Notes: a model not told the origin generated them from the letters alone. Numbered from the stretch's first letter, positions 1 to 6,844 are shown. The stretch is DNA of 7,346 bases from an uncultured Selenomonadales bacterium (GCA_937916025.1 CALGGX010000354.1:1-7346); one strand, 5' to 3'. Program-made: numbers and translations.

Positions 1-579
1 CACGTCGACAATGTCGGTTGGCTCGCGCGCATCCCCGTTTCGATCGACGGTCGATTGAAAGAAGAATACGTGACGATCGCCGATGACGATACCGTCAATA
101 AAGGCTGGCTGCCTTGCACTCAAAACAATTTCGTGCGGCAGGCGTTTAAATTCCTCGGCGACGAGTACGGCTGGGGCGGGCTCAATGAAAGCGTCGATTG
201 CTCGGCGTTCGTCGGCGACGTTTACCGCTCGATGGGGATTTTTCTGCCGCGCGACGCCAATCAGCAAGAGGCTTGCATGCCGATCGTATCTGTCTTCAAC
301 GATGTCGGCACGACCATGCGATATGATATCGTCAAACGCGCTCCGATCGGTTCTCTGCTCTTCAAGCCCGGGCATGTAATGATGTACCTCGGCACCGATA
401 AGAAAGGCACGCCGCTGATAATCCATGCAATGAGCAGTTATTACGAGAACGGCGAGAAGATTTTCAAGCGCAAAGTGATCGTCGGCGATCTGACGTACAA
501 AAACGGCGCGGGCGTCATGACTATTGACGGCTTGACGGGAATCGGCGGAGTACGTTCTTTTCCAACAACGAGAGGTTAA
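1..579 (+). CDS. NlpC/P60 family peptidase, C-terminal part (5' end outside window)
   Basis: The reading frame is open from base 1, so this is the last 192 codons of a longer gene. The first visible residues (GWLARIPVSIDGR) resemble the end of the SH3-type wall-binding modules that precede the catalytic domain in YkfC-like gamma-D-glutamyl-diamino-acid endopeptidases. The NlpC/P60 domain follows: the catalytic cysteine lies in VDCSAF (codon 199-201), the catalytic histidine in KPGHVMMYLG (codon 373-375), and a third polar residue in IIHAM (codon 424-426), in the family's normal order and spacing. Such enzymes cut stem peptides of peptidoglycan during wall turnover or recycling. A TTG at 55 could start translation, but conserved-looking sequence lies upstream of it, so I treat the gene as continuing leftwards. 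It ends 4 bases before the next gene and probably shares its transcript. Whether a signal peptide exists cannot be seen. Confidence 0.85.
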   Translation, partial: HVDNVGWLARIPVSIDGRLKEEYVTIADDDTVNKGWLPCTQNNFVRQAFKFLGDEYGWGGLNESVDCSAFVGDVYRSMGIFLPRDANQQEACMPIVSVFNDVGTTMRYDIVKRAPIGSLLFKPGHVMMYLGTDKKGTPLIIHAMSSYYENGEKIFKRKVIVGDLTYKNGAGVMTIDGLTGIGGVRSFPTTRG

Positions 580-583
580 AACA

Positions 584-1243
584 ATGAACGATGAAATTGA
601 AATCAACGGCATTAAGATAAAAAAATCGATCATCTACAACGCCGCGCTCGATGTGCTCAACAAACAAGAAAGTCTGTTGGCCTACATCGACTCGACCGAT
701 ACTTACAAGAAATACAAACTGCTCGAAATTTTGACGACGATCGGGCATACGAATTACTTCAAAGAACGAATGAAGTGGCCGGAGATGGATCGCTGGGAGA
801 ATGCAACCGGCGAATTCGGACTTGAAAAGACCAATCCGATTTTGGTTTCCGATTGCGTCGGTGAAATGGCATATCTCTCGCATTTGCGTTGGAATGGCAA
901 GCCGGTTGTGTTTTTCAACGAGCGCACGGAGATGCCGGCGATTGATGTTGCGGTGGTGTTTTCGCTCGACGGCGATCATATGGACTCGATGTATTTCGAT
1001 ATCTTTCATCGATATCAATCGAAAAGCGTGCCGCGCGGCTATACTTGGGCGGAGAAAGCGGACGGCTTGACCGGAAGCGGTTGCGTCATTCAAGATACGA
1101 TGCGGGAGACAGTCGAAATGATCTATAAAGACGCGCAAGGCATGTTCGGCGTGCCGGTCGTGAGCCCTCAGCTCAGAAAATTCAATGCGGAAGCGGCAAT
1201 GCAATTATGGACGAAATACAAACAATCGCGCTTGAAGGCTTGA
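584..1243 (+). CDS. Hypothetical protein, 219 aa, unrecognised
   Basis: I do not recognise this family. The frame starts with ATG, preceded at 8 bases by AGAGG (571-575), which lies inside the last codons of the peptidase gene. The product has no signal peptide and no membrane segment, so it is probably cytoplasmic. The N-terminal third is helical and charged with many lysines. A central aromatic-rich part (residues 60-160) holds DCVGEM, FFNERTEMP, FSLDGDHMD and FHRYQSKSVPRGYTW, which looks like a folded alpha/beta domain with several Asp, His and Glu residues that could bind a metal; that last point is speculation. Only two cysteines are present (residues 91 and 167). Its last 37 bases overlap the start of the methyltransferase gene, which suggests translational coupling. 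Codon use matches its neighbours and supports a real gene. Confidence 0.7.
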   Translation: MNDEIEINGIKIKKSIIYNAALDVLNKQESLLAYIDSTDTYKKYKLLEILTTIGHTNYFKERMKWPEMDRWENATGEFGLEKTNPILVSDCVGEMAYLSHLRWNGKPVVFFNERTEMPAIDVAVVFSLDGDHMDSMYFDIFHRYQSKSVPRGYTWAEKADGLTGSGCVIQDTMRETVEMIYKDAQGMFGVPVVSPQLRKFNAEAAMQLWTKYKQSRLKA

Positions 1244-2544
1244 CGAGCGAAGGGCAGGGCGTCGGGCGGCTCGACGGCTTGACGGTTTTTGTCGACGGCG
1301 GATTGCCCGGCGAGCGCGTTCGCATTTCGATTGTCGAGCGCAAAAAAAACTACGTCGTCGGTCGGTTGATTGAGATCATCGAGCCGAGTTCGGATCGAAC
1401 GGTGCCGCGTTGCCCGCTCGCGGAAAAATGCGGCGGTTGCCAACTTCAGCATTTGAATTACGCGGCGCAATTGCATTGGAAGCGGCAACAGGTCGTCGAT
1501 GCAATCGAGCGGATCGGAAAAATTCGCGCGGAAGTCGAGCCGACGCGCGGCATGTCCGATCCGTGGCGATATCGAAACAAAATGCAATTTCCCGTCGGGC
1601 GATCGAAGATCGGCTTGCAAATCGGCTGTTTCGAGAAGAAAACGCATTCGATTGTCGACACGAACGAATGTCTGATCCAACGGCGCGAGAATGATGAAAT
1701 GCTCCGCGCGGCTCGACAAGTACTTGAAAAGTTCAACATACAGGCGTATGATGAAGATCGACATCGCGGCGTGATTCGGCATGTGATGGGGCGCGTCGGG
1801 CTGAACGGCGAGACGATGCTCGTGCTCGTGACGGCACTCGAGCGTCTGCCGAATGAAAAACAAATCGTGCTCGCGTTGCGAAAGGAATTGCCGAGTGTTA
1901 CGTCGATCCAACAAAACATTCAGAAGTTCCGAAACAACGTGATCCTCGGACGCGAGACTCGAGTGCTTTACGGCAGTCGGACGATCCGAGATCGGATCGG
2001 CGATTTGATATTCAACATTTCGGCGCGCTCGTTTTTTCAAGTGAATACGATGCAAGCGGCGCGGCTGTATGAAACGGCGATCGAATTCGCGCAATTGACG
2101 GGAGCGGAGACGATTGTCGACGCGTATTGCGGAACCGGCACGATCACTTTGTCGATGGCGCGGCGCGCTCGAAAAGCAATCGGAATAGAGATCGTCTCGT
2201 CGGCGATCTCGGACGCGAAGCGAAACGCGCGAGAAAACAACATTCGCAATGCGGAATTTCTGCTCGGCGACGCGGTTGAAATTCTGCCGCGCTTGAAAGA
2301 CGAAGGCGTTGACGTGATCGTCGTCGATCCGCCGCGCGCGGGATGCGATCGACGCGTGCTCGAAACATTTGCGGCAATGGAACCGACGCGTATCGTTTAT
2401 GTCAGTTGCAATCCGGCAACTCTCGCGCGGGATTTGTCAATTCTCTCGACGTTGGGATTCCGAACAAAAAAAATCCGCCCCGTCGACATGTTCCCCATGA
2501 CTTCGCATGTTGAGGTCGTCACTCTGCTTGAATTGCACACATAA
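1207..2544 (+). CDS. rlmD: 23S rRNA (uracil-C5)-methyltransferase, RlmD/RlmCD (RumA) type
   Basis: S-adenosylmethionine-dependent enzyme that makes 5-methyluridine in 23S rRNA (U1939 in RlmD; both U747 and U1939 in Gram-positive RlmCD). The 445-residue length is typical. An N-terminal TRAM domain (about residues 3-58) binds RNA. The 4Fe-4S ligands are C69, C75 and C78 (RCPLAEKCGGCQ, the C-x5-C-x2-C spacing of E. coli RumA) plus C155 (TNECLIQ). The Rossmann methyltransferase domain has motif I VDAYCGTGTIT (304-314), VVDPPRAGC (372-380), the catalytic nucleophile C401 in VSCNPATLARDL, and the likely general base E435 in SHVEVV. Nothing essential is missing. ATG 1207 lies inside the end of the upstream gene (37-base overlap), and only a weak GGAAG (1189-1193, 13 bases away) precedes it, so translation may depend on coupling. 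Which uridines it modifies cannot be read from the sequence; the symbol is the usual family label. Confidence 0.92.
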   Translation: MDEIQTIALEGLTSEGQGVGRLDGLTVFVDGGLPGERVRISIVERKKNYVVGRLIEIIEPSSDRTVPRCPLAEKCGGCQLQHLNYAAQLHWKRQQVVDAIERIGKIRAEVEPTRGMSDPWRYRNKMQFPVGRSKIGLQIGCFEKKTHSIVDTNECLIQRRENDEMLRAARQVLEKFNIQAYDEDRHRGVIRHVMGRVGLNGETMLVLVTALERLPNEKQIVLALRKELPSVTSIQQNIQKFRNNVILGRETRVLYGSRTIRDRIGDLIFNISARSFFQVNTMQAARLYETAIEFAQLTGAETIVDAYCGTGTITLSMARRARKAIGIEIVSSAISDAKRNARENNIRNAEFLLGDAVEILPRLKDEGVDVIVVDPPRAGCDRRVLETFAAMEPTRIVYVSCNPATLARDLSILSTLGFRTKKIRPVDMFPMTSHVEVVTLLELHT

Positions 2545-2558
2545 TTTTTTTGCTTGAA

Positions 2559-2564
2559 AAGGAG
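2559..2564 (+). promoter_or_regulatory. Ribosome binding site that sets the glycosyltransferase start
   Basis: AAGGAG lies 9 bases before TTG 2574. The in-frame TTG at 2550 has this motif inside its own coding sequence and has only T-rich sequence in front of it, so 2574 is the better start. Confidence 0.75.
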
Positions 2565-2573
2565 ATCATTCAA

Positions 2574-4043
2574 TTGCCTGAGTTTAATGCAGACAACACT
2601 GTAGGAGTTTCTGTCATCATACCCCTGTATAACTCCGAGCGTTTCATTGAAACAACGCTTGACAGTGTCTTCAACCAGACATTTCAGAATTACGAAGTGA
2701 TTGTGGTCGATGACTGCTCGACCGATCGCTCCGTCGAGATTGTCGAAAACATGTCCGAAAAATTCGGCGGCAAACTCGTCTTGATAAAGCAGTCGAAAAA
2801 CAGCGGCGGCTTCCCCGGCGTCGGCAGAAATGTCGGCATAAAAGCTGCGCGCGGCAAATACATTCAGTTTCTCGACAATGACGACATGTTGACTGCCGCC
2901 GCATTGGAAGAACTTTACGCAATTGCCGAAGAAACAAATGCGGAAGTACTCAGAACGGATCGCCGATATGCTTATCGCAAGCACAACAACATAAAAAAAA
3001 TGCCGATATCGGTCGGAAAATACTGCGCAGGCTTGACGGAACCGAAACGCGAAGTCGATGATATTGCCGTAAGATTGAAGCGTTTCGTTGGCGGAATGTT
3101 TAAAGGGCACATGCCATGGAAATTCTTTCTTCGTCGAGACTTCATCATCGACAATCGGATTGAATTTCCTGCCGTGTATCTGATGGAAGACAATATTTTT
3201 TCCGTTTATTGCTTTTGTTGTGCCAAAGTATTTTTTCATATTCCGAATGTTTACTATATTTATCGTTGGCGACGTGATTCTGCTTCTCATGAATACAGCA
3301 CTTCGGAAATTGAAAACGACAGCCTAAAGTATATTGCGGACATCATTCAAATCATCAAAGTGCTTGCCGATTTTATGGAAACGCAGGAATTTTTTGTTCG
3401 CAATCCGGAATGGAAATTGCGTGTCATTCGTTTTATTCTTCGGCGGCGGCGAGTTTATACCAAACTGAAGACGCTGAATTCGGATTCCATCAATGAGCTT
3501 TTTGATTTATTCAGCAAGGCGTTTTCGGATAAACTGACGGACGTTCCGAAAGAGCGAATTGCCGATATCGCGGCGTATTGGTTTATGACCGCAACCGAAT
3601 TCCAAAAAGAAGCAGACGCGCTTCGGAAAGATAACAAAATCCTGAAAATGCAACTGAAAATGAACGGCGAATTGCAACTTCCGACTTCGGACGGACTTGC
3701 CAAGACCGTCTTCAACACATTTTTGACCGTCGATGAAAATGCTTCACGTTTGTTGCATTCAAACGATCCGACGCATGCAATTCAATTGAATGTTGTCGAC
3801 GATCAATTTGCGTTTTACGTTCCGTCTCTCGGCAAATACATTGCGAGCTTCGACAAAACCGGCGAAATCACGATGCAAGACGACGAAACATTCCTCGGAA
3901 CGACAGTCGACAACGCCGACGGAACGATCAGCTTCCGTTTGAACAACAAAAAATATTACGTCAGTCCGCGCAGTAACGGGCAGTGCATTTGGATGCATGT
4001 CAACAAAAATTGGGAACACTTCAAATGTCAGTCAAATCTCTGA
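2574..4043 (+). CDS. Family 2 glycosyltransferase with coiled coil and fascin-like C-terminal tail
   Basis: Predicted inverting GT-A glycosyltransferase of 489 residues, starting at TTG 2574 on the strength of its ribosome site. GT2 domain, about residues 10-230: VSVIIPLYNSE begins the fold, VVDDCSTD (aspartates 46-47) binds the nucleotide sugar, LDNDD (101-104) is the DXD-type metal-binding motif, and MED (E205/D206) is the likely catalytic base. A helical region follows (230-365) ending in a short Leu/Lys-rich coiled coil (about 343-365). Residues about 405-489 are beta-rich with two units resembling fascin/beta-trefoil repeats: FYVPSLGKYIAS and later NKKYYVSPRS closing with WEHFKC. No signal peptide or membrane span is seen. 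The gene lies 29 bases after rlmD and ends at the terminator shared with the converging flagellin gene, so flagellin or surface-polysaccharide glycosylation is plausible but unproven. The middle third is distinctly AT-rich. Donor sugar and acceptor are unknown. Confidence 0.88.
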   Translation: MPEFNADNTVGVSVIIPLYNSERFIETTLDSVFNQTFQNYEVIVVDDCSTDRSVEIVENMSEKFGGKLVLIKQSKNSGGFPGVGRNVGIKAARGKYIQFLDNDDMLTAAALEELYAIAEETNAEVLRTDRRYAYRKHNNIKKMPISVGKYCAGLTEPKREVDDIAVRLKRFVGGMFKGHMPWKFFLRRDFIIDNRIEFPAVYLMEDNIFSVYCFCCAKVFFHIPNVYYIYRWRRDSASHEYSTSEIENDSLKYIADIIQIIKVLADFMETQEFFVRNPEWKLRVIRFILRRRRVYTKLKTLNSDSINELFDLFSKAFSDKLTDVPKERIADIAAYWFMTATEFQKEADALRKDNKILKMQLKMNGELQLPTSDGLAKTVFNTFLTVDENASRLLHSNDPTHAIQLNVVDDQFAFYVPSLGKYIASFDKTGEITMQDDETFLGTTVDNADGTISFRLNNKKYYVSPRSNGQCIWMHVNKNWEHFKCQSNL

Positions 4044-4077
4044 AAAAAAATTCAGCCGCTCCGCGCGGCTTTTTTTA
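4044..4077. terminator. Bidirectional intrinsic terminator between converging genes
   Basis: A perfect 6-bp stem, AGCCGC (4054-4059) with GCGGCT (4065-4070) and loop TCCGC, is followed by a T run (4070-4076) and preceded by an A run (4043-4050). On the plus strand it ends the glycosyltransferase transcript. On the minus strand the A run becomes the T tract and ends the flagellin transcript. The flagellin stop codon (4077-4075) lies inside the element's flank. Confidence 0.85.
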
Positions 4078-5529
4078 TTGCAACAATCCGAGTACGCTTG
4101 AAAAATTTTGATTTGCTTGCGCGAGCATCGATTGCGCGGCTTGCATCAGCACGTTGTATTTCGTATAAGCCGTGATCTCTTTTGCCATATCGGCGTCGCG
4201 AATTGCCGACTCCGAAGCCTGTACGTTTTCGTTTTCTGTCGAGACATTGTTTTCGGTGTATTCGAGCCGCGAAAGTGCCGCCCCGACTTCGGTCGCCTCG
4301 TCGAGCGCGTATTGGATCGCGTTGTCGATGATTGCAATCGCCGAATTTGCATTGGAAACATTCGTCACGCTCGCCGCATCAATTCCGAGCGAGTCCGTAT
4401 GCATGTCATTGACGTAAAAATTCGTACTCTGATTGGCTCGCTCGCCATGCTGAATTGTGATCGCATTCCAATCGTACGCATGACCGCCGCCGATATACAG
4501 TTCGTAATCTTCCGCCGGAGCCTGCTCGGCAACGTAGCCGTTGAAAAGCCAGAAGCTCGCGTAATTCTGATTGAAAGAGTACAAATCGCCGTTGCGTTTG
4601 ATCGTCAAAACATGAACCGAATTCAGCGTGATTACATCGCTGTTGGTTGACTCGTCTCTGCCGATTGCCGCCGCCACGCCGTCGAAAAATGCCTTCGCCA
4701 CTTCCTGCGAATTTTTCGTGCCCTTGATTCCGATTGTATAGAACGGCGCATCTTCGGTGCCGGAGGCTTCGCCCGTGCCCGCGTCCATGCCCGCGTCGAA
4801 TTTAAATCCGAAATACGATCGGCATGACGGCGCGGTGCAGAGGATCGAAAAGCCCTGTTGATCCAATTCGTAAGGAAACTTGATTGCGCGTCCGTTGAGC
4901 CGCGCGGAACCGAAATTCAAAGTCACTTCACCGGCGGCAAATCCATGCAAATATGCTTCTCTGTCGTTTGCCCATTCCTGTTCGCCGGTTTTGTTGATGA
5001 GCCCCGTCGGATAAGAAAACAAGCCGGTAACGCCGTTGGTATAAGCCGTGCCGTCATTCGAGCCGGACGGTTTGAGCGTCGTCGGGATGTTCAGCGGACG
5101 AAAATATGATCCGTCGAGCAACCGTTTGCCGTTGTAATTCGTCATTGTTGCAATGTCGTTGATGTTGTCTTTTTTCTGATTGAAGACTTTTTGCATGATG
5201 CGTCGATCATCGTCCGTGTTGTGATCATTAGCCGCATTGATGGCGAGTTCTTTCAACTCTCGGAGCTCTTCGACTATGTTTTCAATGCCGCCGGACGCGG
5301 TTTTCAACATTGCCGAGCCGTTCTGCACGTTGCGAACGTCCTGCTCCAGCGCGCGGATTTTCGAGCGCATCTGCTCGCTGATTGAATACGCCGATGCGTC
5401 GTCTTTTGCGCCGATAATTTTTTGCCCGGTTGATACTTTTGACAATGCTTTGCCGAGTTTGTCGCCGTTTCGATTGAGTTCTCCCAGCGCGAGTTGCGCC
5501 GCGATATTGTTTAAGACTGTCATTGACAT
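4075..5529 (-). CDS. Flagellin, filament subunit with large central insertion
   Basis: Structural subunit of the flagellar filament, exported through the flagellar type III apparatus and therefore without a signal peptide. The conserved ends are clear. N-terminal D0/D1, residues 1-143: MSMTVLNNIAAQLALGELN, LSKVSTGQKI, KDDASAYSISEQM, and NYNGKRLLDG. C-terminal D1/D0, about residues 366-484: AALSRLEYTENNVSTENEN, SAIRDADMAKE and the ending FSSVLGLLQ. The usual flagellin ending is LLR or similar, so the terminal Gln is a small variation. Residues about 144-365 form the surface-exposed variable region and include a cysteine pair (C231, C236) in FSILCTAPSC, notable because most flagellins lack cysteine. 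At 484 residues it is much longer than minimal flagellins of about 270-300. ATG 5529 sits 8 bases after AGGGAGG (5544-5538); a second ATG at 5523 is less well spaced. It lies 84 bases downstream of meaB on the same strand, and no convincing sigma-28 promoter is visible. The shared terminator closes it. Confidence 0.95.
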   Translation of the reverse strand: MSMTVLNNIAAQLALGELNRNGDKLGKALSKVSTGQKIIGAKDDASAYSISEQMRSKIRALEQDVRNVQNGSAMLKTASGGIENIVEELRELKELAINAANDHNTDDDRRIMQKVFNQKKDNINDIATMTNYNGKRLLDGSYFRPLNIPTTLKPSGSNDGTAYTNGVTGLFSYPTGLINKTGEQEWANDREAYLHGFAAGEVTLNFGSARLNGRAIKFPYELDQQGFSILCTAPSCRSYFGFKFDAGMDAGTGEASGTEDAPFYTIGIKGTKNSQEVAKAFFDGVAAAIGRDESTNSDVITLNSVHVLTIKRNGDLYSFNQNYASFWLFNGYVAEQAPAEDYELYIGGGHAYDWNAITIQHGERANQSTNFYVNDMHTDSLGIDAASVTNVSNANSAIAIIDNAIQYALDEATEVGAALSRLEYTENNVSTENENVQASESAIRDADMAKEITAYTKYNVLMQAAQSMLAQANQNFSSVLGLLQ

Positions 5530-5537
5530 TGAAAACG

Positions 5538-5560
5538 CCTCCCTGCTCTTCCGAATTCCC
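5538..5560 (-). promoter_or_regulatory. Flagellin leader with three GGA motifs, possible CsrA target
   Basis: On the minus strand the 31 bases before the flagellin start carry GGGA, CGGA and GGGA. The last of these is part of the AGGGAGG ribosome site. In Bacillus the CsrA protein represses flagellin translation by binding GGA motifs at and above the Shine-Dalgarno. The pattern here is compatible with that, but no clear hairpin presents the motifs and csrA is not in the window. Confidence 0.25.
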
Positions 5561-5577
5561 TGATTGCCCGTTTCTCA

Positions 5578-5612
5578 ATTCCTAATTACGCATTCCTAAT
5601 TACGAATTGCTT
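5578..5612. repeat. Tandem heptamer repeat, five units, between meaB and flagellin
   Basis: Five consecutive 7-base units, all beginning ATT: ATTCCTA, ATTACGC, ATTCCTA, ATTACGA, ATTGCTT. Units 1-2 and 3-4 repeat as a higher-order pair, giving the 13-mer ATTCCTAATTACG at 5578-5590 and again at 5592-5604. A short inverted repeat, CAATTC (5576-5581) and GAATTG (5604-5609), flanks the array. It lies right after the meaB stop and upstream of the flagellin leader. It resembles the short tandemly repeated heptamers described in intergenic regions of some bacteria; its function here is unknown. Confidence 0.7.
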
Positions 5613-5613
5613 T

Positions 5614-6780
5614 TCAAAGTTCGTTTTTGAGAACGGTTTTTTGACGTTCCGCCGCCCGCTTGACGTCAAACATCTTGATCAATTCCGCAACCGCCTGTGT
5701 CGGCGAGATCGTCCCGTCAAGGATCGCGTCTCGGATCTCGGGCATGCGCCCTGTGATCACCGCATCGCCGAAGAATAAATTGTGCAGATGCTCGTCGATC
5801 ATCGAATACATCCAATCAAGCAGTTGCGAATCGCGCCGCTTCTGAAATACTCCGCTCTTCGTCGTGATCTCGCGAAACACTTGAATGACTTTCCACAGCT
5901 CCGCCAAGCCGGTTTTTTCAACCGCCGAACACAGATATGCATGCGTCGGCCAGCCTTCCGTTGCCGGGCGAATAAACTCGATCATCCGTTCGTATTCGCC
6001 GCGCGTCACTTTTGCTTTGACGAGATTGTCGCCGTCCGCCTTGTTGATCACAATCGCGTCCGCCAATTCCATGATGCCTTTTTTGATGCCTTGAAGATCG
6101 TCGCCGGCTCCGGTCAAGACGACAAGCATGAAGAAATCAACCATCGAGCGCACGATCGTTTCGGATTGCCCCACGCCGACCGTTTCAATCAAAATTATAT
6201 CGTAACCCGCCGCCTCGCACATAAGCATCGTCTCGCGGGATTTTCGAGCCACGCCGCCGAGCGTGCCGCCTGCCGGTGACGGACGTATGAATGCTTCCGG
6301 ACGCCGCGACAGAGTTCCCATGCGAGTTTTATCGCCGAGAATTGAGCCGCGCGTGATCGAACTCGTCGGATCGACTGCCAGTACCGCAACCTTATGTCCT
6401 TCATCGCAAAGCATGTTGCCGAACGCTTCAATCAGCGTTGATTTGCCCGCTCCCGGTACTCCCGTAATTCCAATCCGCAACGCCCGCCCCGTTTTCGGCA
6501 AAAGTCGTTGCAACACGCGTTGTGCTTTGCCGAAATGTTTCGGACTGTTGCTCTCGATCAAAGTGATCGCGCGGGCGAGCATCGTTCGATCGCCGAGCGA
6601 AACTCCTTCGACAAATTCGTCTTCCGTCGGGACGAGTTTTCGTTTGGGTTTCAATTTGCCGCTCGCCAGTGCCGGATTGATGTTGCCGACGGTTGTGTCT
6701 TTGATGCCCTCGATCCCGCCCATCACGACGGAATTTCCCTGCACCGCCCACTCCGGCGTCGTCGTCGTATAATCGGACAT
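5614..6780 (-). CDS. meaB: MeaB/ArgK-type G-protein chaperone of methylmalonyl-CoA mutase
   Basis: GTPase of the G3E/SIMIBI class that guards and loads adenosylcobalamin on methylmalonyl-CoA mutase, the B12 enzyme of the succinate-propionate route; it acts in the cytoplasm. Start chosen at ATG 6780, 388 residues, because GAGGAGG ends 8 bases upstream; the longer frame from 6810 would swallow that site. Motifs: Walker A GITGVPGAGKST (104-115), AVDPTSSITRGSILGDKTRM with the Mg/switch residues (135-154), ETVGVGQSE (199-207), TGAGDDLQGIKKGIME (223-238), the guanine-specificity motif NKAD (246-249), and CSAVEKTG (284-291). The C-terminal helical arm used for dimerisation (about 305-388) is present. 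About 45 residues before the conserved EDEFVEGV segment form a low-complexity N-terminal extension. No mutase subunit gene is next to it, although meaB often accompanies them. A sigma-70-like promoter lies at 6845-6872. Confidence 0.93.
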   Translation of the reverse strand: MSDYTTTTPEWAVQGNSVVMGGIEGIKDTTVGNINPALASGKLKPKRKLVPTEDEFVEGVSLGDRTMLARAITLIESNSPKHFGKAQRVLQRLLPKTGRALRIGITGVPGAGKSTLIEAFGNMLCDEGHKVAVLAVDPTSSITRGSILGDKTRMGTLSRRPEAFIRPSPAGGTLGGVARKSRETMLMCEAAGYDIILIETVGVGQSETIVRSMVDFFMLVVLTGAGDDLQGIKKGIMELADAIVINKADGDNLVKAKVTRGEYERMIEFIRPATEGWPTHAYLCSAVEKTGLAELWKVIQVFREITTKSGVFQKRRDSQLLDWMYSMIDEHLHNLFFGDAVITGRMPEIRDAILDGTISPTQAVAELIKMFDVKRAAERQKTVLKNEL

Positions 6781-6788
6781 TATATCAG

Positions 6789-6795
6789 CCTCCTC
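6789..6795 (-). promoter_or_regulatory. Ribosome binding site that sets the meaB start
   Basis: On the minus strand GAGGAGG lies 8 bases before ATG 6780. The upstream in-frame ATGs at 6810 and 6804 have no such motif, so 6780 is the true start. Confidence 0.85.
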
Positions 6796-6844
6796 GAATT
6801 GCATAATCAATAATTATATTGTAATGAAACGTCCGCCGCATTTC

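Noticed and set aside
55..57. TTG 55 as the true start of the peptidase
   Set aside because: The frame is open to base 1 and the upstream residues look like the end of an SH3-type module, so the gene most likely begins outside the window.
521..1204. Minus-strand open frame (227 codons) opposite the 219-residue gene
   Set aside because: Composition is His/Arg/Phe-rich as expected for an antisense shadow. The plus-strand frame has the ribosome site and tight spacing to its neighbours.
1168..2094. Long minus-strand open frame (308 codons) opposite rlmD
   Set aside because: It lies antisense to a gene with complete RlmD motifs, its protein is Arg/His-rich without domain signatures, and it has no clear ribosome site. 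It is a shadow of the GC-rich codon pattern.
2550..2573. TTG at 2550 as the glycosyltransferase start
   Set aside because: The AAGGAG at 2559-2564 would lie inside the gene, and nothing ribosome-site-like precedes 2550. TTG 2574 is ideally spaced.
5562..5588. Sigma-28-like flagellin promoter on the minus strand (TAAT, 15 bases, GGGCAATC)
   Set aside because: Spacing fits, but the -10 matches the GCCGATAA consensus poorly. A second try inside the end of meaB was no better.
6781..6810. ATG at 6810 as the meaB start
   Set aside because: The strong GAGGAGG (6795-6789) lies downstream of it and serves ATG 6780.
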